Below are positions 34,987-48,126 of a DNA stretch of 64,000 nt, one piece after another. The translations under genes and the position numbers were made by a program. The notes beneath the pieces are model-generated. The model made no database searches. It saw only the letters and a list, made by a program, of their open reading frames with translations, and was not told where the DNA came from. Every line of letters begins with the position of its first letter. Position 1 is the stretch's first letter. This DNA comes from Ricinus communis. Its lineage: Eukaryota; Streptophyta; Magnoliopsida; Malpighiales; Euphorbiaceae. The DNA is taken from NCBI RefSeq assembly GCF_019578655.1, contig NC_063261.1:16792216-16856215 (forward strand), read 5' to 3'.

Positions 34987-35190
34987 GGTTTGCTTTTTCC
35001 TTCATCAACTTTTGCTTGTGTTGGGATTCTTCTTTGTTGTGCTTTGCTTTATCTAAACGATAAAGGCTTCTGTTTTAAGTTGACACTAAAAGGTTTTCTT
35101 TTTCGGGTTATCTTTTCTCTTCTTTTTTTTTTTGTTCTGTTGGTTGTTGATGCTTCTTCTTCTTCTTCTGCTCTGCATTGTCCCCCCATA

Positions 35191-38100
35191 ATGAAGTCTC
35201 TCTATTGTGTAAGTTTAAGTAGAGCTTTCTCTTTCCATGCATATGTTTGGTTGGTTGGTGGGTACTTTTAATTCTTATTCGTTCTTCACTTTTTTGAATT
35301 TTCTTAATGTTAGATTGGTGCTTTAATGTGAATGAACTTGATTATCTGCTCTGTTGTTGCTTTATTTGTTTTTTGAATGATCAATGATGCTTGTTATAAT
35401 TTTGAACTTCAATATAACTGTGGCAAGGAAGTTTTTTTTTTTAAGTGGAAGCATATTTTTTCCGTTTTCTGTTTGGTTGCTGAGAAAACACGGGGAGCTT
35501 AAAGAAAGTAAAATAGTTTTGCGTCTTTCACGGGTTTACTGTTTGTTTTTCTTAAAAAGGTGGAGTGTTTTGTCTCTGAGAGAGAGAGAGCAGTAACCAA
35601 ACAGGGTGTTATTTTTTTCTTTTTTCAAATTCTCTCCCTCCTTTTCTTCCTCTTTTCTTCTTGAGAGAATTTGGTGAATTTTGAATTGTAACATGAAAAT
35701 ATCTATATCTAAAATTTTCTAACTTTTTACCACAGCCAAACTTGAGGGTAGTTTTAAATTATTAATTGAAGTTGTTGTAAGAATGACTATAATGACATTG
35801 CTTGTAATTCTATGATTATGGATTTGGAGTTCCTACCTTATTACTCAAATTTTTAGCTGATAAGGGTAGTTTATCGCCAAAGATTAAACATTTTTAGTTG
35901 ACATGTTTGTAGGAAACAGATTTAAAAGGCTATCTCTACCTGATAGAAGTTTCAGATATAAATGTCTACCTATGATTTTTGGCCCTTTTTTTCCCTATCT
36001 TCCCATGTTTTCCCCCCTTCTGCTGCTTTTCTTGTGGTCACTTCATGTTACTATCTCTAACCTGAGCAAATAACACTCAATTATAATTTCTCATGCTCCC
36101 TTGTCTGATTATCTTTTCAGGCTTCTGCTTCACCAGATCCTAAGAGCAGATCATACCTTTGCACTCTCTTTGTTGTGGCATCTTTGATTTGTAGTGCTTA
36201 TTTTATCGGTGGTTCATTCATTGGAAAGGAATATAAAGAAGTATGTATCTCTTGTTCCATTAATTTTAAGATTCTGCTTTGGAGAATTGATAGTAAAATT
36301 ATTGTTTATTCAGTGGTGGACATGATAATTTTGCATTCATTTAAGAGGAACTTAATATTTTAACTTAGAAGTCATTGGCGATGTATTACCAAATAAAAGA
36401 AATTGCCTTGGTGGTTTTACTTATTATAGTTATTGTTATTATTATTATTTTTATTACTATTATTATTGTATCTATCAATTTACTATGATTTAGTTGTAAG
36501 GTAAAGTTAGTTGCTGAAGGCTTTCACCAGTTGCAAGAGCTCGGAATACATGGATTAACATGCAAAACTATGCATATATGATGAGATTGAAGATGAATAA
36601 TTGAAATCTGAAATTTTGGCCTAGATATGCAAGGTCAATGCTTCAATTTTCAAAGTTGCTAGTGGTTTCTGGGCTTCAAGTTATTATAGATTGATTACTC
36701 AAAGTTTTAACCTGAACATATTGGCCAGTGAACTATAAGTGAAACAAAATTGTCAAAGTATTTAACTTAAAAATAGTTTTTTCATGCATAGGAAGTTCAA
36801 CAATAAACGAAGAGTTATGATACTATTCAAATCAAACATAGAGTTTCAATATAGCATGTGTATTTTGAATGGGGCTTAAAGAACACAGCCCCATTGAAAT
36901 TTCTAAAACTTGATATTTGACTAATATGCATAAAGAAACCAATGCAAACACTAAGATCCTAGTTAAAATCTAACAAATTGTGGACATGATTTTTTGTTTG
37001 AAATACTCTGTGCAGAGACTAGCAAGATGGCAAGTTATTGAGACAGTGCAGAGTACGAAATCCACTAACTGTGAGGTTTGTTGCTCTTTAAGATTTTGCA
37101 GTGAAACTTATGTTGTAAAGTGGCACATGAAATCATTTAGAATTTCTTTACAATTTTTTTCCTTAGGATCAATGTAAGCCTACTGGAACTAAGGCATTGC
37201 CCCAAGGAATTGTTAGAAAGACATCAGATTTCGAAATGCGGCCTCTATGGAACAGTTCTTTGGAAGATGTGAGTGTTTCATTACCAGGATGTATAATTGA
37301 TGCAAAAACTTGAAGTGCATGAGACAATCTGTCAAACCTTTATTTTTAAGTTTATAGCAATGGCAATTTGGCTCATATTATTGCATTGTGCTCCTGCAAT
37401 GTTAGCCACTGCTTGCTTAATACAGGTGCCTGCTGTTGGATTATGTCATGCTCTGTTGGTCTAATGCCATGTACCTTCATATGTGAATACCATCATGTAT
37501 AAAACTCTATTTTTCCTGATGCATGATTAAAAGAGCAGTAATAAATTTTTGGCTTGGATTTTACACTGATCAGAGTATTGTAAGATTCACCTGTGGTGCT
37601 TTTCTATCGCATCCATAAGAATTCTAAGTACCTTGTCTATTGTAGTGGCAGGATATGAGAAATCTGAATTGGCCTGTGTAGGTCTTGTATTCAACAAGTG
37701 AACTGCTCTAGAAAGAAGCAGCAATACATGCACAATTTCATGCTTTTCTTATAATAATTTTCTTTCTTCCTTTTACACTAATATGTTTTTTTTTTTCTTG
37801 GGCATCAGAACAAGCAAAAGCTTTCAAAGAGCTTGTTAGCACTTGCAGTTGGAATTAATCAAAAAGTAGTAGTGGACCAAATTGTTAAGAAGGTGTTAGT
37901 CAATCCTGGTCACCTTTTTGGCTTTAAAAACTTTCTCACCATTTTTCTGCTAATATTTATTATCTTAGTGCAGTTTCCTTTAAGTGATTTTGTTGTGATG
38001 CTTTTTCATTATGATGGTGTTGTGGATAAATGGAGGGATTTGCCATGGAGTGATCATGCCATTCACGTCTCTGCAGTGAACCAAACAAAATGGTGAGGTT

Positions 38101-40763
38101 GATTATCCTAATTCATTGTAGTTTAAGTTTTTGAAATAGCAGTTTATGCACAGACTTCTGTCTGCCCAGTGTTATGCATGCATGTCCTCGTGTTTTATAC
38201 TGGGTTATATTTATTCATCTCTGAACGGAATATCACTTTGATTGTACAGGTGGTTTGCAAAAAGATTCCTGCATCCAGATATAGTTTCTGAATATGATTA
38301 TCTATTCCTTTGGGATGAAGATCTGGGAGTTGAGAATTTTAATCCAAAACGGTAGGCATTTAGTGCAATTAGAGATGTTACTGATTTCAATGTTGAACTT
38401 TTATTTTGTAGACAACAAAAAAATGTGAACAAACAATAGAGGTCAATTTTTACTGCAGTATATTAAATTTAATATACCATGAAATTCACAGAAGTTGTTT
38501 ATAAGAATTTCTTGTGTTTGTATGTCTTATATTATTTATTTTACCATTTAATTTTCTTGCTAACAAGTTTATAATGGATTTGACAAGTTAATACAATTTA
38601 CTAGAAGCAGGTTTATCTTTTTTTTTTTTTTTCTTTTCTTATTTGTCTATGTGATAAAACTAATGAATTGTTTTTCCTTTCTCATTGAGAAAAAACTTAG
38701 ATAAAGTGAATTTATGGATTCCTTTGCAGATATCTATCTATTATTAGGGATGAAGGCCTCGAAATATCACAGCCTGCCCTTGATCCTACCAAGTCAGCAG
38801 TGTACCATCCAATAACAGCACGTCAACCAAAGTCAACCGTGCACAGGTTAGTGTAAATTAGTGTCTGGAGTGACTGAATGGGGAGAACTCATCAGATTTG
38901 CTATTTCTATGCATAAAGATGGTTGCAAATGGAGGTTTAGAAAATAAAAGAGATACAGCTATTTTTTTTAAAATTACTTTGGCGTCTTTGTTTCTGTAGT
39001 ATTCTTCTATTCTTAGAGTTGTTAAATTCTAGGATCTTCATCTTCTCACAGGTTAACTTCCTGAAAGGTTTAAAATTGAACTCAAGTGTACCATTACCTG
39101 ATTTGGTTTTATTGTAAGATATTTGGATCAAGGAATTAAATTTCTTTTTTGACTTGTGGTTAACTTCTTAACAGAAGGATATATAAATTTAAAGGTAGCG
39201 GAAGGTGTTATGGCAACAGCACTTCTCCTCCTTGCATAGGGTAAATGATTACCAATTCGGTTTTGCTTCTCATTTTAATTTTGAAATTATTGCAGTGTCT
39301 TATTAGTTGGAAAAGCTTATTTTTTAATTAGAATATAAATAAATAAATTGATGTCAACTGTAAATAAACACTGTTGATGCAGTTGGGTGGAAATGATGGC
39401 ACCTGTCTTCTCAACAGCAGCTTGGAGATGTGCATGGCATATGATCCAGGTATACTTTATCTGGCCGAGTCCTTTTAGTACTGTAACTTTGATGTGTGGT
39501 ACCGGCACTTAACAAAGTCATGAATGCAGTAGTAGCTACAAACTTGACCACAATGTTAGCGATGAGTTTGATATTGATAGCATTCAGTGACATAATGATT
39601 GGGTAAATTAACAATCACACAAAATTAAATTAGATCTTTGAATACATAAATAAAAAACACTAGATATGATTAGTATTTATAGTTTTGCCTGTAGTTGCAA
39701 GTTCTCGACAGAATATTTGATCAAAGAGTACCACTTTACTCGCACGGTCAATAACCTGTTTGCATTGTCATCTCCACGTCATGTCCATGTTTATAATAAT
39801 AACTCTTAAGGATCTTTCGCCTGTACAGAATGACTTAATCCATGCCTGGGGTCTAGATTTTCAGCTTGGTTACTGTGCACAGGTAACTTTCCTGATCCCC
39901 ATTCATTTTCTGTAATGGTTCTCTTGACCAAAATTGTGATGGTTTTTCTCGTTCATAGGGTGATCGAACCAAAAATGTTGGTGTGGTCGATTCGGAGTAT
40001 ATTGTTCATCTGGGTCTTTTAACTCTTGGTGTCTTCAACGGAACTGAGGTAAGCCTTGTACTCGTATGAAGGACACAGTAATGTACCTTTTTTTCCCACT
40101 CTTTCTGTGGCTTAGCTAGGAGAGCCAACTTATATGTTCAACTTGTTATGCTGAGCAATATGCATTATCCTCGTGTTGGAAGAGATTAAGGTAGTAATTG
40201 TAAGGCATAATGTAAACATCACAATTGAGGACAATAGTTTGCAGTGAAATGTTTTTCATTCATCATTCTATTGTATGTTCATTTCATTGCTTTTCCATCG
40301 CGGTTCCTATGCCCAAGCAGAGACGCCGTTAGTTCAATGAAGCAGAAAGCAAGCAGCAGTATGTTAAATTGTATGATCTCTCTTCCCCTGATATACTATT
40401 GGCTCATTTGTGCAGTCAAATTCTAATTCTGATACACAAGGTGGTCTTCCTCAAAAGCAGCCATCAGAGCCCCACGTAGTTGATAATAGAGTACAGGTAT
40501 GTTTCAGTGATCATTCTCGGTACTTGCAAGCTACATTCTTATTATTTCGCTCACATTATAGAATCTGCAAAAATCTTTTTTCCTCAAATTATATCACACG
40601 GGCTCATTTGTTTAGAGAAGCTAGTCACCGGGCATTGATCTCGATGCAGGTAAGAAAACAATCCTCTGTAGAGATGCAGATCTTCTTGGACAGATGGAAG
40701 AATGCAGCAAAGGAGGATAAATGTTGGGTTGATCCATTTCAACAAAACCAAACTAGTAACTGA
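35191..40763 (+). CDS. DUF707 family type II membrane protein (At1g08040-like), 14 exons
   Basis: Exons: 35191-35208, 36121-36240, 37016-37075, 37167-37268, 37809-37892, 37974-38092, 38250-38351, 38730-38846, 39175-39240, 39383-39449, 39829-39882, 39959-40048, 40416-40496, 40650-40763. They sum to 1194 nt (397 residues) with frame kept and GT-AG introns throughout. A short cytosolic N-terminus precedes one membrane segment at about residues 20-42 (LCTLFVVASLICSAYF...). The DUF707 core then follows, with LPWSDHAIHVSA, the acidic FLWDEDLGVENFNPKRY block and a WGLDFQLGYCAQ/VGVVDSEYIVHLG block. The tail ends near CWVDPF. The topology and DED-type acidic motif suggest a Golgi-located glycosyltransferase-like enzyme, but the family's reaction is not established. 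Some databases call it 'lysine ketoglutarate reductase trans-splicing related', which is misleading. The first coding exon is only 18 nt. Confidence 0.92.
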
Positions 40764-42115
40764 ATACAAATGTTAAGGCTTCAACTGAGCATCATTTAGA
40801 GGGAGGCTGCCATTATCATCATAGCATCATGTATTTATACACACCATTTGTACAATTTTTTGCGGGAGAGAAGATCGCATACATAGCAGATGTATAAAGT
40901 ATATCAAATCATTCAAGGAGCTTGAGATGTTGCTTCCTGACTGTTGCACCATAGCTAGTGATCATACACCTTGTTGTAGCCCATGTAGAGTTCTAAAATC
41001 TTATGATTCTTTTTTTATCTTCTCCATCAAAAGAGAAATGGCAGCAAATATGCCAATGTATGAATCATTTTTCTTCTTTTCTTTTCTCTTTTTTTTTTTC
41101 TTCATTTTATTCATTTATTATATTGGTGTAAACTATGAAAATAATGTAAATTATTATTTTATTTTGGGTGGGAAATTTAATGTCTTTCTGTTTATAGGGT
41201 TAAATAGTATTTACGCCTCAAGTTTTATTTAATACAAAATCATTCTCTTTTTTTTTTTTTTTTTTAAAAAAATTAGAATATAATCAGTTAAAGAGAAGTG
41301 AGTTTTTTGGGGTTCTTTAACATAATATTAACTTCCAAATATACCCTTAAATTTTAGTATCTAAAATAGCCCTTAAAGATTAGTTTTATGTTTTTCTATA
41401 TGACATTTAAACACTTGAGCACAATTTATATCTAATATCTGAGGACAAAATTAATCGATGATTTTGACTTACTTTATTAATATAAAATACATTTACACAA
41501 GACTATTAATTTTAAATCATTAAAATAATAATGAAATATTATATTTATTTTATCTATTTAATATTTAATCTTGATCCAGTTTAATATTTAGAAATTTCAA
41601 AAGATTAAGTTTAATTTAATAGTAACATAAATAATTTTAGTATCTATCAAAACACAACTAATTAATATTTTTTTACTTGTTCTAATTTTTATGATAAATT
41701 ATTATATATAATGCTAATTTAGTTAAAATTCAATTTTGACTAAATTTATTACTTGAAAATTCAAGATCAAATAACATTATTTGTAAGACAAACTAAACTT
41801 AGTGTCTATCAAAAATCAATAAATAATCTAAATACTTTTACTTGCTTTAATTTTTAGTAAAATTTAGTTCTGGTGTCAATTATATAAATGTAATAATTTT
41901 GATTTATGATATATTTTAATCACACTTAAAATAGTTATGGACACTAGAATAAAGGCTACCCGATTAAGTACTTTTAATCATATTGAGCCTCTAGTAATCA
42001 AGGATTAAAAAGAAAAAAAACAAAGATCATGATTCCTCTAAAATCTTTCAAAGTCTCTATTCCACCTTTTAGATATAGAAAAAAACTTAAATCAAAATAC
42101 TTAATAGTATGATGA
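40764..42115. other. 3' UTR of the DUF707 gene, then AT-rich intergenic DNA
   Basis: The first 250-300 bases fit a 3' UTR. The rest is AT-rich with T-tracts near 41085 and 41251. No gene recognised. Confidence 0.5.
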
Positions 42116-42120
42116 TATAT

Positions 42121-42351
42121 TTATACAAAACTTCTATCCTGAGCACACACAATAGAACCGTAGACAGTCAAGTAAAATCCAATACATGAAATACACGAAA
42201 TACACGAAATAATTTGATCTATAGACTGCGTCATTGTGGTAAAGACTGTACCGCCAGAGGAATCATTACCGCAAGGCATAGAGGGGAGGTCATAAGCGTC
42301 TTCTAGCTTTGTTCTCTTCCTTTTATACTTAAACTTCAGTTCAGCTTTCAT
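42121..42351 (-). CDS. unrecognised 76-codon open frame in an AT-rich desert (hypothetical)
   Basis: The frame starts [13 protein letters not shown], a basic stretch, and continues through a Gly/Ser/Thr-rich centre ([18 protein letters not shown]). It ends with a hydrophobic Cys-rich segment containing a ISC-ISC-ISC triplet, coded by a 9-bp tandem repeat at about 42185-42211. A TATAAAAGG box lies within the frame's first codons, so the true transcript start is unclear. Base composition is more balanced than the flanks. I do not recognise the protein. It could equally be a relic of an inserted sequence. Confidence 0.2.
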   Translation of the reverse strand: MKAELKFKYKRKRTKLEDAYDLPSMPCGNDSSGGTVFTTMTQSIDQIISCISCISCIGFYLTVYGSIVCAQDRSFV

Positions 42352-42399
42352 ATTTAACAGAGGTCATATTCTCAGCTCTTAATGCTATATAGTCCACTC

Positions 42400-44790
42400 T
42401 TCTTGCTGACTCGACCTGACATTATAATATTTTATTAAATTGTGTCTTAATTTTAAAATATTAAAAGATAATTTAATTAAAATTATCATATACCGTATTA
42501 GATGGATAAGAATTGGACTAATAATAGTATGATATTTAACATTTTCATTAATTATGTTCAGGATAAGAATATGAACTAGCATGCATATAGTGCAAGTGTT
42601 CGACTAATTGCAGCAAATTAATTTAGGATGCTTAATTAACTGTGTAATTCTACTTATTTCCTTTTGTTAACATAATATTATTATTAGAATCTGAATGCCT
42701 GATTAAGAATGCATAAATTGAGTAATTCAACTTTTTATTGTTCATAGCATTAATGCATTTCCTTTTATCGACATAAACATATCATCATAAATTGGATGCT
42801 TAATTAACACGAAAATATATATTATAAATATAATCTATAATATTATTATATTCAGATTGAAAGTGAGTGAATATCAATGAATAAATAACTAATAATGCCA
42901 AGTGATTCAATACTGAACAATATTTTTTAGATTCATATTCAAAACAATTAAACAAGCCTGATTAAATCTGTTTATAAGTTCAGATATCTACTCAGTCTAT
43001 TCGAGTCGTCTAAAAATTGATAGATGAGCCTAAAAATATTTTCTTTAAGATCCACCAACATGCGTAGTGTCCTTAGAAAAATTATAAATAAAAATTTATA
43101 TATTTTTTAAAACTGGCCAGATTTGGTCAAAATCTTAGATTCATATAAATGATTGAGACCGAATTCAAATCGAGACAAAAAGATTTAAAAAAATAATTCA
43201 CAGGGCACTATTTTTTCTTAAAAAAATTATTTTTATGGTAAAAATAATATTTTACGATTGATTTTCTAAGAATTTCATTACAAAAAAGATATCAAGAGTA
43301 TAAATAAAAAATACTTAAAGGGTATTTTTAAATTTGTATCATTGTAAAGTCAGTTTTTATTTATATTTTTATTTTATTTTTTAAGAATATCATCAAAAAA
43401 ATATAGTAAAAGTATACCTAAAAGATATCCAAATTTCAAAATTTATTTACTTTTAGCTTGTATTATATGCATTATCATTTCAGAATTTTGTCCAAAAGAA
43501 AATATTAAAAGTATATTTAAAAGATACCGAAATGATATTATTTTTAATTTTTATATTATAAATTCGGTTTTTATTTTATATATTTTTATTTTTTTAGAAC
43601 TTTCTAAGAAAAAAGATACTAAAAATTTACATAAAAGATTTGAAAATTTATTATTTTAACTTGTATTATTATAAATTTCTTTTCAAAATTTTATTTGACA
43701 AAATATACTGAAATGATATTTATTTTAACTTGTATTATTGTGATATCATTAAAATAAGGTAGATTTATCATTTTTATTTTATATTTTTATATTTGGTATT
43801 CGTAAATTGATAATTCTACATATTTTTTTATAGCAATTAGTATATTTTTAATGACATGAAGATGTGTGTTTCAAAAGATATATCATAATATATTAAAAAT
43901 ATATTAAATACAGTTTAAAATATATTAAAACTTTCTGTAATATTAACTCCACAGTAAAAACGATATTTTTTATTAATTTTAGAATATTTTTAAAAAGAAT
44001 TTATAAAAAATCATAAAAAAAAATTAATTATAAAAATAAAATTTTGCCGCTACTTTCTATAAATCTATAAGAATTTAAATACAATAAAATCAGATTGAAG
44101 TCTAGTGGGCCCAACATTCATACACCCATAATAGGTAATTATAATAAATTATTTTTAAAATATTTTAAAATTAATAAAAGATATCATTTTTTACTTTATA
44201 GAATTTTTTAAATATATTAGTTTTTAACTCTCTTTTTTCAAATTTACAGCATGCTTGTTTTTTAGTTGTTTTTTTTTATTATATTTCAGTTGTTTTATTT
44301 AAAAATAACAAAATAAAAGAAAACAACTCCAACCGGTTATTTTAAATTGTAACTTCATATTTTGTTTTACAATCAATTTTTTTATTTTGCACTTATTAAA
44401 AAAATATTTTTATTAATATCCTTTAAACATCTCTTTTCAATCAAAATTTTTTAAATATATATATTAAAATTAAAATAATAAAATTTCAATATCTTTTAGA
44501 TATATATTTTTATTATCTTTTTTTGAATGAAATCTTAAAAATAAAACTTATCAAATTTATAATTTTTTTTATTTTTATGGTGTTAAAATATAAAAAATAC
44601 AGTTTTTAATTTTCTAAATTATAGTTTTAATTTTTTATAATTATTTTTGGATAAAGCATTAAAACATAAAAAGTAATAAAAAATATTGAAAAATATTAAA
44701 AAATGACTAGGAAATAGCCACACGGTGAATTAAAAAGATTACAAATAATATTTTTGGAAAAAGATTAAACAGTAAAAAAATTTCTTTTAT
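42400..44790. other. AT-rich intergenic DNA
   Basis: Strongly AT-rich, with recurring near-copies of a AAAGTATAYYTAAAAGATAYY-like motif between 43300 and 43640 (four or so). These suggest an old short tandem expansion. No gene or RNA supported. Confidence 0.45.
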
Positions 44791-44799
44791 TGATTTTAA

Positions 44800-45370
44800 G
44801 GTATTTTAAAAAATTCTCCACAATATTTGTAAATTGCCGTTGAGAATAGTTCTTATTACTCTAGAGTCTAGAGCCATCCGCTGGCGCTGCAACAACCACC
44901 GGGCATATACTAAACCTGTTACAAAAGCACCGTACTGATGGAGCCAAAGCTGATTAACCATATCACTATGATTTTGCATTTGAAGCTTAATTGACAGCAA
45001 TAGCTTCCAAACCGGCCATCAGAATCACATATCCTTTGGCGGTTAGCCATTAAACTCCACCGCAGGTGATGAGAAACTAGGTGACATAAATTGAAGACTT
45101 CATCAGCATCCACCGCCCCAGAGCATCTCAAAGGACTATATGCAGGTAAGAGTTCCAGGCATCGCCAGACTGCACCAAGGCTGACCACCACGGGCAACCG
45201 CAGAATAGAAATGCAGAACATTGTCTACACCACAAAACCAAAAGCCGAACCCATACATTATATACAACGAACACAGAGAAACAAGGAAAAAGAAACAGCG
45301 TGAAGTAAGCTTTTATCCACTGAATGCAGAAAACCCAAAGACTGGGTTCCATGAATGGTGGCGCAGAGGA
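44800..45370. other. GC-balanced block downstream of the GT14 gene, unassigned
   Basis: Several overlapping frames of 60-100 codons are open on both strands, none resembling a known protein, and none with a clear start context. The block may be a non-coding transcript, an extended or alternative 3' exon of the GT14 gene on the minus strand, or a gene relic. I can only say its composition differs from the AT-rich flanks. Confidence 0.3.
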
Positions 45371-45848
45371 ACTTGAAAGAGAGCACGTAATATGCAGTAC
45401 TTCTCCTATTTGAATCTTCTGTATTTTGAGTTTGTTCTGCTGAATGAGTTGAAACTATAAAATTATGTCCAAAACTTATTTATTGCTTACACAATTTCTT
45501 TTATACATCACAAAAAAAAGGACACCATGGAGCTCGAATTTAGAAATATATATATATAAGATTAATTTTTAATCGGGTCTGAACTTCGCAAATGCGACTA
45601 GTTAACATTAACTCTCTGTTTGTTGCTTCTCTTTCAAAACTTTTGCCAATACTCTCAAAATTTGTTTGACAAAATACCATTTCTCTTAATGGTGACGAAT
45701 CCCAGGGACCTAGAAAAAATAAACTAACTGTACAATTTTGCCCATAGAAAAAAAAAGATCTTCTGGGGTGCTATGAAAGCAGCACCACGAAGCTCTAGGA
45801 TCACTGCAGGAATGATGTAGCACCTCTACCAAAAAAAACAAAATATGA

Positions 45849-48126
45849 TCAAAATTCCATTACTGTTGAGGTGAGGTTAAGCAAGGGCTCTAGGGCGCTC
45901 GGATGAAACTTTCGAGCAAAGAGGTAACAGACGGATGTCATCTCCGAATTATAAGAACACTGTGTCTTGTTATTCCGAATAGATTGTATGAAACTTTCTG
46001 TAACATTAATCCCCATGTACGTTGCCGGATGTGGGCCCCCAAACGACCAATCTACCCAGGTCACAGTACGATTTGCATTGAGTGACCCGTGAAACATGTT
46101 CAGGTAAGTTGGAATGTAATGCTCATCGGGATAGCAGGCAGGCCTGCAGTATCTTTTGAAGATGGAATAGTATTTGGTGTCTGATACCATATAAACTGCC
46201 AGGGCGCGTTGAATCTCAAACCACTGAGACCCCTTCCTCCACTGGTAAAGCCTAATATCAGGAAGCATTTTACGGTTGTAGCGGCCACGCCCATAACGAG
46301 TCGGATCGTCATATGACTCAACAAAGCTATATTCAGAATGGATTAGATACCGGTAGACTGTCGGGAAATTATAAACCGGGATGCAGCTCTCTGAGAGAAG
46401 AACAAACCGTTCATTTGAGAAGTCCAGCAGGGCATTGGATAGAAGGCGCTTCTCAGCATCAACCAGTGACACTGATCCCCATTCAACATCCTGGAGAAGG
46501 AAAAGCAACATAAAGGAAACATAAAACACAGTCAACAAATACACTACTTCACTTGCATCACATATTGAAGTGTCAAGAGGAAGACAAAGGGCAGGACTTT
46601 CTCCCAGTAGAAGACAGCTATGAAGTTGCAAGAAGTTCAGCCATTTTTCGGCTTGTGATGTAATATTCATAACAAGTGATTCAGCCATAGGCGGAGTTCA
46701 ATTCAAGCCTGCTCCAAGTAACCATTTCATTCTTGAGGTAAGGGACCATTTCTCTCATGTATCTAGATTGGTTGTTAATATAAATTTATTAATTGATAGT
46801 ACTTGGCGACGTAGCTAAACTCATGCTTATACCAGCATAAAACTGTATCCAACATAGTAAGGGCTTGCACAATTGAAGGTCTAAAGCCGATTCGTAGGGA
46901 AATGGTCACTGGAAGACTATAGTCCATAATAAGAAAATATTTAACTTAGGTTTTTGGAAGGTGGATAATAAGATCTTCAGTAAGCTTGGACAATATTTGG
47001 TCAAATGACATTCCTACACATTAAGCTTTTAAAGTTCTTGACAGAAACAAATCATCAAGTGAACACTCCTACCAAAAATTCGAACACACTGCCCAACTGA
47101 ATTCAACTTACGTCGATACCAAACTAGTTAGAGTTAATGGCATGCTCCATCCAAACCACCAGTCTAGGGATAAAAATCAGATATATTCCCACTGTCAGTA
47201 GTTTTGCGTGCAATGGCCATCAAAACTTCAACCTTCGCCCTCTCAGATGCAAATTTAAGGACTCTGCCTGACATGAGCATATAAACATCTTGACAAAGAC
47301 GGATAACAACCAATTCTAATAAGGTATCCATGATTTTGAAAAGATTGGCCCAAATCCATTCCTAAATCTAGCAAGTGAACGAAAGCAGTAAGGACTTGCT
47401 ATCCTAGAAATCTTACTGTGAAACATCCCAACTCAATCTAGAAAGATGCAGATAAGCCATACCCAGAACCTGCCATTTCTAATTCTACAAATATTTTCTA
47501 CAAAGCCAAAATGCTTATTGCTTAAAATCACCAGCATCAACAAGAATGTTAGAAACTAAAAACAAAAATGACCCAGCTAAAGTACATACCTGACTTGGGA
47601 TCTGCCTTCCATAGAATGGAGAATCAGTTGAAACATTGAGGACGTAATTCCGAGGTGTATGAACATAGATAGCGAAATACTTCTCATGACTTCTAAAGAA
47701 CCTCTCCCACAATGGCAACATAGGCAAAGGCCCTCTAGTCAAAAACAAGAAAGCTACTTTAGGCACCCTATTAAAGGGATACTCATCCTTATATGGCATC
47801 AAAGAAGCCCTCCAAAAAAGCTCCTGATCAGTCATTCTATGAGTCAGGTTCTTTGGATGAAGAAAAGTCTCCATACTCAAACAATCAACAGCCTTGCAAG
47901 GTTTCAAAATTGTGCAATTATCACCAGGGATTTTTGTTGCTGCTATATTGTTAGTGAAAAACAGCCTTGCTTGTGAAGTAAAGTACTGATTGATATGAGA
48001 ACTTGTTGCCAATCCTATGATTATACCGGCAACAAAAATAACTAGAAAAGATAAAATTTGCACCAATTTAAGCAAACCCATATGCCTATCTGGTCCATAT
48101 TCCTTGTCTTCTCTATACCTTGCCAT
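45849..48126 (-). CDS. GT14 glycosyltransferase (core-2/I-branching beta-1,6-N-acetylglucosaminyltransferase type, BC10-like)
   Basis: Two minus-strand exons, 48126-47590 (179 codons) and 46490-45849 (213 codons plus TGA), are joined at CAG|GTATGT...CTCCAG|GAT and give 392 residues, the usual length for plant members. A short N-terminal tail precedes a membrane anchor at about residues 19-41. The GT14 (Branch) domain follows, with PKVAFLFLTRGPLPMLPLWERFF, the VEWGSVSLVDAEKRLL block, FVLLSESCIPVYNF, GSQWFEIQRALAV, and the conserved YPDEHYIPT and TVTWVDWS blocks. Seven N-glycosylation sequons are present on the lumenal side. Plant members are Golgi type II proteins; rice BC10 affects cell-wall arabinogalactan proteins, while donor and acceptor are otherwise poorly known. 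The start is the first ATG, directly before the anchor. Confidence 0.93.
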
